From Ancylobacter novellus (GTDB lineage Bacteria > Pseudomonadota > Alphaproteobacteria > Rhizobiales > Methylopilaceae): a stretch of DNA of 64,000 nucleotides. Where the stretch lies: contig QFPN01000008.1 of assembly GCA_003241695.1 (NCBI GenBank), positions 124,001 to 188,000 of the forward strand. Direction: 5' to 3'. This document shows positions 53,147-60,739 of the stretch, piece after piece; position 1 is the first letter of the stretch; every line of letters begins with the position of its first letter. Below the pieces are notes generated by a model. It was not told the origin of the DNA. It ran no database searches and worked only from the letters and a program-made list of their open reading frames with translations. Made by a program: the position numbers and the translations under genes.

Positions 53147-53926
53147 ATGCGATCAGCAAGCCTCGCCTTCGCCGCCGGCTGCCTTCTCGTCACCCCCGCC
53201 GCGGCCGGCGAGACGCCGAAGAGCGTGGTCGAGCTGTTCACCAGCCAGGGCTGCTCGTCCTGCCCGCCGGCAGACCGGCTGGCGAGCGAACTCGCCGCCA
53301 AGGGCGACGCGCTGGTTCTGACGCTGCCCGTGGACTATTGGGACTATCTCGGCTGGAAGGACACGCTGGCGAACCCAGCCAACTCCGCCCGCCAGCGCGC
53401 TTACGCGATGTCGCGCGGCGACCGGCAGATCTTCACCCCCCAGATCGTCGTCAACGGCCGCGAGAGCACGATCGGCGGCGACGAAGGCGCCGTTGGGAAC
53501 GCGATCGCCCGCGCCGAGAAAGAGGGCGGCTTCGCGCTCCCCGTCGACGTCGACATCGCCGACGGGCGCATCGAGGTCGAGGTCGAGAAACCCCGCGCGT
53601 CCGGCGCTGCGGTCCATGGCGAGGTCTGGGCTTTCGCGATCCAGCGTTCGCGCGAGGTCGACATTTCGCGCGGCGAGAACGCCGGCCGGAAGGTGGCCTA
53701 CGCCAACGTCGTCCGCCACATGACGCGGCTCGGCTCATGGGACGGCGGCCCGGCGCGGTTCGAAATCCCGACCGAAGAGGTGATGGGGCCGGACTCGGAC
53801 GGCGTCGCCGTGCTGGTTCAGGCCGGGAACGGCGGCAAGCCCGGCGCGATCCTCGGCGCGGCGCGCGCCGACGTCGCCCCGCCCGCGCCGACGACGACGT
53901 CGCGGTTGAGCCGGGAACCGTTTTGA
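53147..53926 (+). CDS. DUF1223 domain exported thioredoxin-like protein
   Basis: This 259-aa protein has signal peptide MRSASLAFAAGCLLVTPAAAG and a DUF1223 domain beginning VVELFTSQGCSSCPPADRLA, with a CSSC dithiol in a thioredoxin-like position, then LPVDYWDYLGWKDTLANPANSARQRAYA and YTPQ-like FTPQIVVNGR. Function is unknown; the dithiol suggests periplasmic redox chemistry. Its TGA overlaps the TTG start of the next gene (TTGA), so both are probably co-translated. Confidence 0.9.
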   Translation: MRSASLAFAAGCLLVTPAAAGETPKSVVELFTSQGCSSCPPADRLASELAAKGDALVLTLPVDYWDYLGWKDTLANPANSARQRAYAMSRGDRQIFTPQIVVNGRESTIGGDEGAVGNAIARAEKEGGFALPVDVDIADGRIEVEVEKPRASGAAVHGEVWAFAIQRSREVDISRGENAGRKVAYANVVRHMTRLGSWDGGPARFEIPTEEVMGPDSDGVAVLVQAGNGGKPGAILGAARADVAPPAPTTTSRLSREPF

Positions 53927-54945
53927 AGCTTGCGCTGAAGGCGGCCGCCCTCGCCGCCGCGGCCTGGGCCGGCTTCGCAGCGCCGGCGCTCGCAGAAGCC
54001 GCCCATCCCGCCTACGGCCCGGAGCTCGAAGGCTTCGACTATCCCTACCCCGTGAAGCGCTACGACTTCGTCTCGCAGGGCAAGCCGCTGGCGATGGCCT
54101 ATATGGACGTCGCGCCGAAGAACCCGAACGGACGCACGGTCGTCCTGCTGCACGGCAAGAACTTCTGCGCCGCGACCTTCGAGCGGCAGATCCGCGCGCT
54201 GTCCAAGGCAGGCTTCCGCGTCGTCGCGGTCGACCAGATCGGCTTCTGCAAGTCGTCGAAGCCCGACGGCTTCCAGTTCTCGTTCCACCAGCTCGCTTAC
54301 AACACCCACGCGTTGCTCGACTCGATCGGCGTCGGCAAAGCGGTCGTCCTCGGCCATTCGATGGGCGGCATGCTGGCCGCCCGCTACGCGCTGATGTTCC
54401 CGGCGGCCACGGAACGGCTCGTGATGGTCAACCCGCTCGGGCTCGAGGACTGGAAGGCCGAGGGCGTGCCTTACGCGACCGTCGACCGGCTCTATGACGC
54501 CGAACTCAAGACGACCTTCGACACGGTCAAGGCCTACCAGCTCAAGTTCTATTACGACGGAGTCTGGAAGCCCGAATACGACCGCTGGGTCGAGATGAAC
54601 GCCGGCATGTATCACGGCGCGGGCCGCGAACGGGTGGCGTGGATCGGCGCGCTGACGCACGAGATGATCTATGCGCAGCCGGTGGTCTACGAGTTTCCGA
54701 AAATCGCGGTTCCGACCACGCTGATGATCGGCCAGACCGACCGCACTGCGCCGGGCGCGAACCGCGCCGCGCCCGACGTCGCGCAACGCCTCGGCGATTA
54801 CGCCGCGCTCGGAAAGAAGGCCGCCGCCGCGATTCCCGGCGCGGAACTGGTCGAATTCCCGGGCCGGGGCCATTCGCCCCATGTCGAGGCGCCCGAAGAG
54901 TTCGACGCGGCGCTCCTCAAGGCGCTTGGCCGGGCTGCGCCCTGA
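53923..54945 (+). CDS. Exported alpha/beta hydrolase
   Basis: This 340-aa alpha/beta hydrolase has a signal peptide (LKLALKAAALAAAAWAGFAAPALAE) and the fold motifs LLHGKNFCAATFERQ, nucleophile VLGHSMGGMLAAR (Ser in GHSMG), the acid near IGQTDRTAPG, and His in GRGHSPHVEAPEEF. No ATG fits; TTG 53923 overlaps the DUF1223 stop and precedes the signal peptide, which makes it the likely start. The substrate is unknown; similar proteins include epoxide hydrolases and esterases. Confidence 0.83.
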   Translation: MKLALKAAALAAAAWAGFAAPALAEAAHPAYGPELEGFDYPYPVKRYDFVSQGKPLAMAYMDVAPKNPNGRTVVLLHGKNFCAATFERQIRALSKAGFRVVAVDQIGFCKSSKPDGFQFSFHQLAYNTHALLDSIGVGKAVVLGHSMGGMLAARYALMFPAATERLVMVNPLGLEDWKAEGVPYATVDRLYDAELKTTFDTVKAYQLKFYYDGVWKPEYDRWVEMNAGMYHGAGRERVAWIGALTHEMIYAQPVVYEFPKIAVPTTLMIGQTDRTAPGANRAAPDVAQRLGDYAALGKKAAAAIPGAELVEFPGRGHSPHVEAPEEFDAALLKALGRAAP

Positions 54946-55010
54946 CGTCGCGACCGGCTTGCGCCGCTGCGCCGCGAGGAGGATCATGACGGCTCGATGA
55001 AGGAGGCGCG

Positions 55011-55403
55011 ATGAGCGAGTCCGAGCCTATACGACTGGTCCCCCGCGCGGCGGCGAGACCGCCCGCTCCCCTCCCCCAGGCACAGTTTCCGTCGGCAGCC
55101 CCGCAGGTGTCGTTCGACCGCCGGGAGCTCAACGATCTGCTCACCCTGTACGGACGGATGGTGGCCGCGGGCGAATGGCGGGACTACGCGATCGATTTTC
55201 TGCGGGACCAGGCGGTGTTTTCGGTGTTCCGACGCACAAGCGAGGCGCCGCTCTACCGGATCGAGAAGACGCCCCGCCTCGCCCGCCGTCAGGGCGCCTA
55301 TGCAGTGGTCGCGGCCGGGGGGCTGATCCTGAAACGAGGGCCAGATCTCGCGCGCGTGCTCTCGGTGATCGAGAAGAAAACGCTCAGGCTGGTGACGGCT
55401 TAG
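55011..55403 (+). CDS. DUF2794 family protein
   Basis: This 130-aa protein matches DUF2794, a family restricted mostly to alphaproteobacteria: VSFDRRELNDLLTLYGRMVAAGEWRDYAIDFL, DQAVFSVFRRTSEAPLYRIEK. It has a disordered Pro-rich N-terminus (1-30) and no membrane segment. The family function is unknown. GGAGG lies 7-10 nt before ATG 55011. It ends 27 bp before an intergenic repeat that separates it from the convergent RidA homologue. Confidence 0.9.
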   Translation: MSESEPIRLVPRAAARPPAPLPQAQFPSAAPQVSFDRRELNDLLTLYGRMVAAGEWRDYAIDFLRDQAVFSVFRRTSEAPLYRIEKTPRLARRQGAYAVVAAGGLILKRGPDLARVLSVIEKKTLRLVTA

Positions 55404-55429
55404 CCGATCGTACGGACGTGCCCGCCGTC

Positions 55430-55522
55430 GTCCTCCAGTTTGACCGGAGGACCCATCTTCGGCGTGGAACACCGCGCCTCTTCGTCATGGTCCGATCAAG
55501 TCGGACCATGACGAAGAGGCGC
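55430..55522. repeat. Two-hairpin intergenic repeat, copy 2, with very long stem
   Basis: GTCCTCC..GGAGGAC (55430-55452) precedes a hairpin of 22 perfect base pairs and a TCAAG loop: 55474-55495 with 55501-55522, centred on ATGGTCCGA/TCGGACCAT. The order matches copy 1 at 19211-19290. It lies between two convergent genes and probably blocks read-through both ways. Confidence 0.8.
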
Positions 55523-55526
55523 CCCC

Positions 55527-55910
55527 TCAGCCCTTCAGCCGCGCCAGAACCTCGATCTCGATCTTCATCTCGGGCTTCAGCAGGCCGCAGACGATGAGCG
55601 TGTTCGCGGGCCGGATCTCGCCGAAGATCTCGCCCGTAACCTTGAACAGGTCGGCAGCGCCGTCCGGATCGGTCAGATAATAGCGGGTCTGGACAACATC
55701 CTCGAACGTCGCGCCTGCCTCTTTGAGCGCCTTCTCGATCGTCGCGAAGGCGTTGCGGGCCTGCGCCTCGACGCCCTCGGGCATCGACATCGAGACGTAA
55801 TCGTAGCCGGTCGTGCCGGACACGAAGACGAGGTCGCCGTCGACCACGGCGCGGCTGTAGCCGGCGGTCTTCTCGAAAGGCGAGCCGGTGGAGATCAGGC
55901 GGCGGGTCAT
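55527..55910 (-). CDS. RidA family protein
   Basis: This 127-aa YjgF/RidA-family protein has the conserved SPFEKTAGYSRAVVDGDLVFVSGTTGYD start, QTRYYLTD, and CGLLKPEMKIEIEVLA at the end, where family Arg/Glu residues act. RidA members hydrolyse reactive imines or enamines; this branch lacks the exact IPxxG..R motif of archetypal RidA (it has IRPANTLIVCG), so activity is uncertain. The ATG at 55910 gives the usual length. It lies downstream of leuD on the same strand after a repeat. Confidence 0.85.
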   Translation of the reverse strand: MTRRLISTGSPFEKTAGYSRAVVDGDLVFVSGTTGYDYVSMSMPEGVEAQARNAFATIEKALKEAGATFEDVVQTRYYLTDPDGAADLFKVTGEIFGEIRPANTLIVCGLLKPEMKIEIEVLARLKG

Positions 55911-55925
55911 CGTGGAGTCCTGAGA

Positions 55926-56040
55926 ATGGGCGTCATCCCCCGACGCCGCTTCGGCGGCGAGCCGGGATCGTGCGCCGGAGAGGGAGGCTTGTTCGGAAAA
56001 CGATCCCGGATCGGCCAAAAGGCCGTCCGGGATGACGTCA
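55926..56040. repeat. REP-type palindromic repeats between leuD and RidA gene
   Basis: CGTCATCCCC..CGCCGCTTCGGCGGCG.. and GATCCCGGATCGG..CCGTCCGGGATGACG form two palindromic units in inverted order, belonging to the same family as 47757 and 52964. Confidence 0.65.
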
Positions 56041-56051
56041 GGAAAATCGCC

Positions 56052-56657
56052 TCACGCCCAGGGGCGGTCGGCCGCGAGCTTGTTCTCGAAGGCGCCGATC
56101 TCGGCGTCCTTCTGCATGGTCAGCCCGATGTCGTCGAGGCCTTCCAGCAGGCAACGCTTGCGGAAGGGGTCGATGTCGAACCGGACCACGCCGCCGTCCG
56201 GCCCGCGGATCTCCTGAGCGGCGAGGTCGACGGTCAGGCGCGCGTTCGCGCCGCGCTCGGCGTCGTCCATCAGCTTGGCGTGGTCTTCCCGCGAGACGAC
56301 CACCGGCAAAATGCCGTTCTTGAAGCAGTTGTTGTAGAAGATGTCGGCGAACGACGTCGAGATCACGCAGCGGATGCCCTTGTCGAGCAGCGCCCAGGGC
56401 GCGTGCTCGCGCGACGAGCCGCAGCCGAAATTGTCGCCCGCGACGAGGATCTGCGCGTCGCGATAGGCAGGCTTGTTCAGCACAAAATCAGGGTTCTCGC
56501 CGCCGTCGGCGTCGTAGCGAAGCTCCGAGAACAGCCCCGCGCCGAGACCCGTGCGTTTAATGGTCTTCAGATACTGCTTGGGGATGATCATATCGGTGTC
56601 GATGTTGATCAGCGGCAGGGGCGCTGCGACTCCGGTCAACGTGGTGAAGCTCTGCAT
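56052..56657 (-). CDS. leuD: 3-isopropylmalate dehydratase small subunit
   Basis: This 201-aa swivel-domain subunit of isopropylmalate isomerase (leucine biosynthesis) has typical PLPLINIDTDMIIPKQYLKTI and VAGDNFGCGSSREHAPWAL, the loop that closes on the substrate held by LeuC. The start MQSFTTLTGVAAPL at 56657 is the family N-terminus. LeuC is not in the window, so the two subunits are encoded apart. Divergent from a sulfotransferase-like gene. Confidence 0.95.
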   Translation of the reverse strand: MQSFTTLTGVAAPLPLINIDTDMIIPKQYLKTIKRTGLGAGLFSELRYDADGGENPDFVLNKPAYRDAQILVAGDNFGCGSSREHAPWALLDKGIRCVISTSFADIFYNNCFKNGILPVVVSREDHAKLMDDAERGANARLTVDLAAQEIRGPDGGVVRFDIDPFRKRCLLEGLDDIGLTMQKDAEIGAFENKLAADRPWA

Positions 56658-56746
56658 CTTGCAATCTCCTGACCGCCAGTCTCTTGCTCCCCGCGGCGCG
56701 CAAGGTCAACCTCCGGCGCGCGTGTGAGAGTTTTCCGCAAGGCCGC

Positions 56747-57466
56747 ATGCGCATGATCTTTTCGATTCACATCCCCAAGACCGCCGGAACCAGCTTTCAG
56801 CGCGCGCTTTCCGAGCGCTATGGCAAGCGGCTCGCGCTCTATTACGGCGTGCTGGACCCCAAGACCACGGAAGGGCTGCGCGTCCCCGCCGACGAACTCG
56901 CCGTGGCCGCGGCGCGGCTCGAGGATCGCGGCTTCGAGATTCTGCACGGGCATTACCGCTACGCCAACGTCGCGTCGCTGACGACGGACCCGGCGACCGT
57001 CTGGACCTGGCTGCGCGACCCGGTCGAGCGCACGCTCTCGCATTACGAATTCTATCGGCGGCGGCCGCTCGAGCTGAAGCCGCTCGCCGAGCGGGTCAAG
57101 GCCGGAGAAGTCAGGCTCGCGGCGTTCGCGCAGGAGCCGGAGGTGCGCGACATCCAAAGCCGTTTCCTCAAGGGCGTCGAGCTTTCCAACCTCGGCTTCG
57201 TCGGGATCTCGGAGCGTTTCGAACTCGGCCTGTCGCTGCTGTTCGGAGACGACGCGCCGACCCTGAAGCTCCGCTACAACGCGACCGAGCGGGAAAGCGA
57301 GGCGAAGCCCGCCCAGCGCGCGATGATTGCGCGGACGAACGTCCGCGACATGCAGCTTTACGCCGAGGGCCTGCGACTGTTCGTCGACCGCGTGGCGGAG
57401 AGCCGGGCGCCGGCCGCCGGCGAACGCCCGAGCCTGCTCAAGCGCCTGACGCGGCCGGGCGGCTGA
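56747..57466 (+). CDS. Sulfotransferase family 2-like protein
   Basis: This 239-aa protein begins MRMIFSIHIPKTAGTSFQRAL, with the HIPKTAGTSF loop that binds the 5'-phosphosulfate of PAPS in sulfotransferases. A second match is TWLRDPVERTLSHYEFY, the 3'-phosphate-binding RDPxxRxxSxY motif. It probably sulfates a glycan or small molecule; the acceptor is unknown. Start 56747 (or 56753) is chosen; an upstream extension to 56684 is not conserved. No partner gene is adjacent. Confidence 0.83.
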   Translation: MRMIFSIHIPKTAGTSFQRALSERYGKRLALYYGVLDPKTTEGLRVPADELAVAAARLEDRGFEILHGHYRYANVASLTTDPATVWTWLRDPVERTLSHYEFYRRRPLELKPLAERVKAGEVRLAAFAQEPEVRDIQSRFLKGVELSNLGFVGISERFELGLSLLFGDDAPTLKLRYNATERESEAKPAQRAMIARTNVRDMQLYAEGLRLFVDRVAESRAPAAGERPSLLKRLTRPGG

Positions 57467-57499
57467 CCCGCTAAGGAACGCGGTGTCGGCGCGCCGGCC

Positions 57500-58135
57500 T
57501 CAGGCCGACTTGTCGACCGGAGCCTGCGGCTTGGGGCCCCCGCGCGCGACGCCCACCATGGCGGGCCGCAGGATGCGGTCGCCGATCATGTAGCCTTCCT
57601 GCATGACCTGGACGACGGTGCCCGCCGGCACGCTCGGATCCGGCGCCTCGAACACCGCCTCATGGCGGTGCGGATCGAAGATCTGGCCCTTCGGATCGAT
57701 CTTCGTCACGCCGTTCTTCTCGAGCGCCTTGAGCAGCTCGCGCTCGGTGAGCTCGACGCCCTGCAGGAAGGCCGACAGCGCGGGATCGGCGTCGTCGTCG
57801 ACCGATTCGTCCTCGCTCTTGTCCGGCGAAGCCGCGTCGATCGCGCGGCGCAGGTTGTCGGCGACGCCGAGCAGGTCGCGCGCGAAGCCCGACACGGCGT
57901 AACGCTTCGCGTCCTGCACCTCGCGCTCGGTGCGCCGGCGCAGGTTCTCCATCTCGGCGTGCGCCCTGAGCAGGCGGTCGCGAAGATCCGCGACCGCGGC
58001 CTCCAATTCGGCCGCGCGATCCGGCGTCGCCTCGGAGACCTCGGGGCGGACGCCTTCATCTGCGCGCTGCTCTTCGGTCGCGGCGGCGTCGACGGAAGCC
58101 TTGTGCGTGTTTTCGGCCGACATCGGATCCGACAT
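57500..58135 (-). CDS. grpE: Nucleotide exchange factor GrpE
   Basis: This 211-aa DnaK co-chaperone has an acidic disordered N-terminus (1-45), the long coiled-coil helix (about 48-100; LRAHAEMENLRRRTEREVQDA), and the C-terminal beta domain with IDPKGQIFDPHRHEAVFEAPD and VVQVMQEGYMIGDRILRPAMVGVA. It speeds ADP release from DnaK. ATG 58135 is used; 58123 is an in-frame alternative. hrcA and dnaK are not in the window. Confidence 0.95.
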   Translation of the reverse strand: MSDPMSAENTHKASVDAAATEEQRADEGVRPEVSEATPDRAAELEAAVADLRDRLLRAHAEMENLRRRTEREVQDAKRYAVSGFARDLLGVADNLRRAIDAASPDKSEDESVDDDADPALSAFLQGVELTERELLKALEKNGVTKIDPKGQIFDPHRHEAVFEAPDPSVPAGTVVQVMQEGYMIGDRILRPAMVGVARGGPKPQAPVDKSA

Positions 58136-58224
58136 GAGCGGCTCTCTCGTCCTCGTCAAAGGGGGTTTGGAAACGAGCCGGATATCTGGCTTCGGGACAT
58201 GAAAATCAAGCGCCGCGACGGCGT

Positions 58225-60288
58225 CTATTCGACCCGCACGCTCGCGGACGCCGTCGCGCCGGTCGCGTCCATCACCGTGACGCGGGCGAATCCCGGCCCC
58301 GGCGCGCTCCATTGCGTCTCGCGGCGACGCTCCGGCGGCAGCGGACGGCCGTCGACCAGCCAGCGGAACGGAGCGACGCCGCCGGCCGCCTTCAGCGCGA
58401 GCTGGCCGCCCGCGAGCTCCACGCGCGCGCCGTCCGGCGGGAACGCGACGGCGAGCGGCGCCGTCTCCCGCGCGCCCGCGACCGGCGGCGGCGCGCCCGC
58501 GGGACGGAAGCGCCTCAGCGGGGCCGGCAGGTCCGCGAAGGCGAGCCAGGCGCCGGCCGGCGCGGGCGGCAGCGGCGCGACGCCCTCGCCGATGCGCGCG
58601 AAGGCGTCGAACAGAATCGGCGCGGCGGCCTCCCGCCCGACGAGGCCCGCGCTCGAGGCGCCGTCCGGCCGCCCGGCCCAGACCGCCACCACGCGGCGGC
58701 CGTCGAAGCCCACCGCCCAGGCGTCGCGATAGCCGTAGGACGTGCCGGTCTTGAAGGCGAGCCGCCCGCCGAGCGCGGCCTCGGGCGGCGGGCTCTTCAG
58801 CAGGGCCTGCGCGACCGCCGCGGCGGCGGCCGGATCGCAGAGCCGCCGGCCCGGCGAGGCGGGATCGGCGAGCGCCGCGGGATCGTCCGACAGCGGGAGG
58901 GTCGCGCCGCCGCGCGCGAGGCCGGCGTAGAGCGTCGCGAGGTCGAGAAGCCGGATCCCCGCTCCGCCGAGCGCGACCGCGAGCCCCGGCGTCTCGCCGG
59001 CCGGCAGCGCGAGCGGCCCGCCGGCAGCCCGGAGCCTTGCGGCGAAGCGCGCCGGGCCGACGGCGTCGAGCAGCGCGACTGCTGGGATGTTCAGCGACAG
59101 CGCGAGCGCCTCGGCGGCGCTGACCGTGCCGTGAAAGCCTTCGTCGAAATTGCGCGGGGCGTAGTCGCCGAAGCGCGACGGTCGGTCCTCAATGAGGGTT
59201 GCGGGCGCGGCGATCCCGTTCTCGAAGGCGAGCGCGTAGATGAACGGTTTCAGCGCCGAGCCCGGCGAGCGGACGGCGTGGGTCTGGTCGAGCGCGCCGG
59301 CGCGCGTGGGGTCGAAGTAATCCGCCGAGCCGATCGAGGCCTCGAGCGCGCCGGTCCTGTGGTCCGCCACCACGATCGCGACCGAGAGGCCCGGCCCGAG
59401 CGCCCGCGCCCGATCGCGCGCCAGCTCCTCGAGCGAGCGCTGCAGATCGCGCCGGATCGTCAGCCGGGCGACGCCGCCAGGCCCTGCCCGGCGCGCCGCG
59501 GCTTCCGCCGCATGAGCGGCGAGGTTCGGAAACTCCCGCCGGCCCTGCGGCACGGGCTCGTCACGGGCGTAGGCCGCTTCCGCCGGGCTGATCGCGCCCG
59601 CGGCCGCGAGCCGCGCAAGCACCCGGTCACGCGCCGCCTTGGCCGCCGCCGGGTCGCGGTCGGGCCGTCGCGCCTCGGGCGACTGCGGGATCGCGACCAG
59701 CAGCGCGGCCTCGGCGATCGACAGCCTTGCCGGCTCCTTGCCGAAGAAGGCGAGGCTCGCGGCGCGCACGCCTTCGAGATTGCCACCGTAGGGAGCCAGC
59801 CGGAAATAGAGGTCGAGCACGCCCTCCTTGCCGATCTTGCGTTCGAGCGCGAGCGCGGCCCCGGCCTCGCGCCACTTGCGGACCAGCGTGCGGGAGCGGT
59901 CGGGGTTGAGCAGGCGCGCGACCTGCATGGTGAGGGTCGAGCCGCCCGACACCACCCCGCCGTGACGGACGGCCTGCAGCGCCGCCCGGACGGCCGCCAG
60001 CGGGTCGACGCCCGGATGAGCGAAGAAGCGCTTGTCCTCATAGGCCGTGAGGAACTTGACGAAGCGCGGATCGACCTCGTCGCGCCCGACCGGCAGCCGC
60101 CACGCGCCATCGGAAGCGGCGAAAGGGCGCAGCAGCCGGCCGTCGCGGTCGTTGACGAGAGTGGAGAGCAGGGCGGCCCGGCCGGGCCCCGGCGCGGGGT
60201 ACGAGGCGAGCGAGAGCGCGGCCGCGCCGCCGGCGAAGGCCGCCGCCAGAAGCGCGCAAGCCGCGAGAGCGGTCAGCGCGCGAGGCAT
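58225..60288 (-). CDS. pbpC: Penicillin-binding protein 1C
   Basis: This 687-aa bifunctional peptidoglycan synthase has an N-terminal membrane anchor, a glycosyltransferase domain (about 75-230; AYEDKRFFAHPGVDP, GGSTLTMQVARLL), and a transpeptidase domain (about 290-560) with SPGSALKPFIYALAFE (catalytic SxxK Ser), SLN, and KTGTSYGYRDAWAVGF. A C-terminal PBP1C domain (about 600-687, VAPFRWLVDGRPLPPE) follows. It pairs with the alpha-2-macroglobulin gene upstream, as in E. coli pbpC-yfhM; the 451-bp gap between them holds repeats. Confidence 0.95.
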   Translation of the reverse strand: MPRALTALAACALLAAAFAGGAAALSLASYPAPGPGRAALLSTLVNDRDGRLLRPFAASDGAWRLPVGRDEVDPRFVKFLTAYEDKRFFAHPGVDPLAAVRAALQAVRHGGVVSGGSTLTMQVARLLNPDRSRTLVRKWREAGAALALERKIGKEGVLDLYFRLAPYGGNLEGVRAASLAFFGKEPARLSIAEAALLVAIPQSPEARRPDRDPAAAKAARDRVLARLAAAGAISPAEAAYARDEPVPQGRREFPNLAAHAAEAAARRAGPGGVARLTIRRDLQRSLEELARDRARALGPGLSVAIVVADHRTGALEASIGSADYFDPTRAGALDQTHAVRSPGSALKPFIYALAFENGIAAPATLIEDRPSRFGDYAPRNFDEGFHGTVSAAEALALSLNIPAVALLDAVGPARFAARLRAAGGPLALPAGETPGLAVALGGAGIRLLDLATLYAGLARGGATLPLSDDPAALADPASPGRRLCDPAAAAAVAQALLKSPPPEAALGGRLAFKTGTSYGYRDAWAVGFDGRRVVAVWAGRPDGASSAGLVGREAAAPILFDAFARIGEGVAPLPPAPAGAWLAFADLPAPLRRFRPAGAPPPVAGARETAPLAVAFPPDGARVELAGGQLALKAAGGVAPFRWLVDGRPLPPERRRETQWSAPGPGFARVTVMDATGATASASVRVE

Positions 60289-60408
60289 GGCGGCCCAGCC
60301 GAGGCATCGTCATCGCCCGAGGCGTCCCGCCCGCCCCCTCCACCGCTTCGCGGTCCCCCTCCCCCGCTAACGCAGGGAGGGCGATCGCATATGACACGAC
60401 GCCGGCCG

Positions 60409-60558
60409 CCCCTTCTCCCGTTCACGGGAGAAGGTAAAGATGAGGGGGCTGTGCGCTGTGGGCTCAGGACGACGCCCGTCCGCGCGGACGGGCTCCTTCC
60501 GGAAAGTTCGGCGCGAAAGGCCCTCACCCTTACCCTCTCCCGCAGGCGGGAGAGGGGG
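60409..60558. repeat. Paired long palindromic repeat (BIME-like), copy 2
   Basis: Two inverted copies of the same ~39-nt unit as at 1310-1460 occur at 60409-60448 and 60521-60558, with an unrelated ~72-nt spacer containing its own CCGTCCGCGCGGACGG palindrome. Further GGGAGG/CCTCC and CGGAGGAGGGGG palindromes fill 60340-60370 and 60600-60695. The 60289-60739 gap shows no gene. Confidence 0.8.
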
Positions 60559-60739
60559 ACGGCCGCGCGCGGCGCCCTGAGCAGCGCTCTCGATCGCTTG
60601 CGTCCAAATGCAATCGCCCCGCTAACGCAAGGGAGGATCCGCTCACGAGCCGCCGCGCCTCCTTGATCCTCCTCCGCAAAGCGGAGGAGGGGGGGCATCG
60701 CGATAGCTATGGGGGAAGAGGCCCGGCGCGACGTCTCCA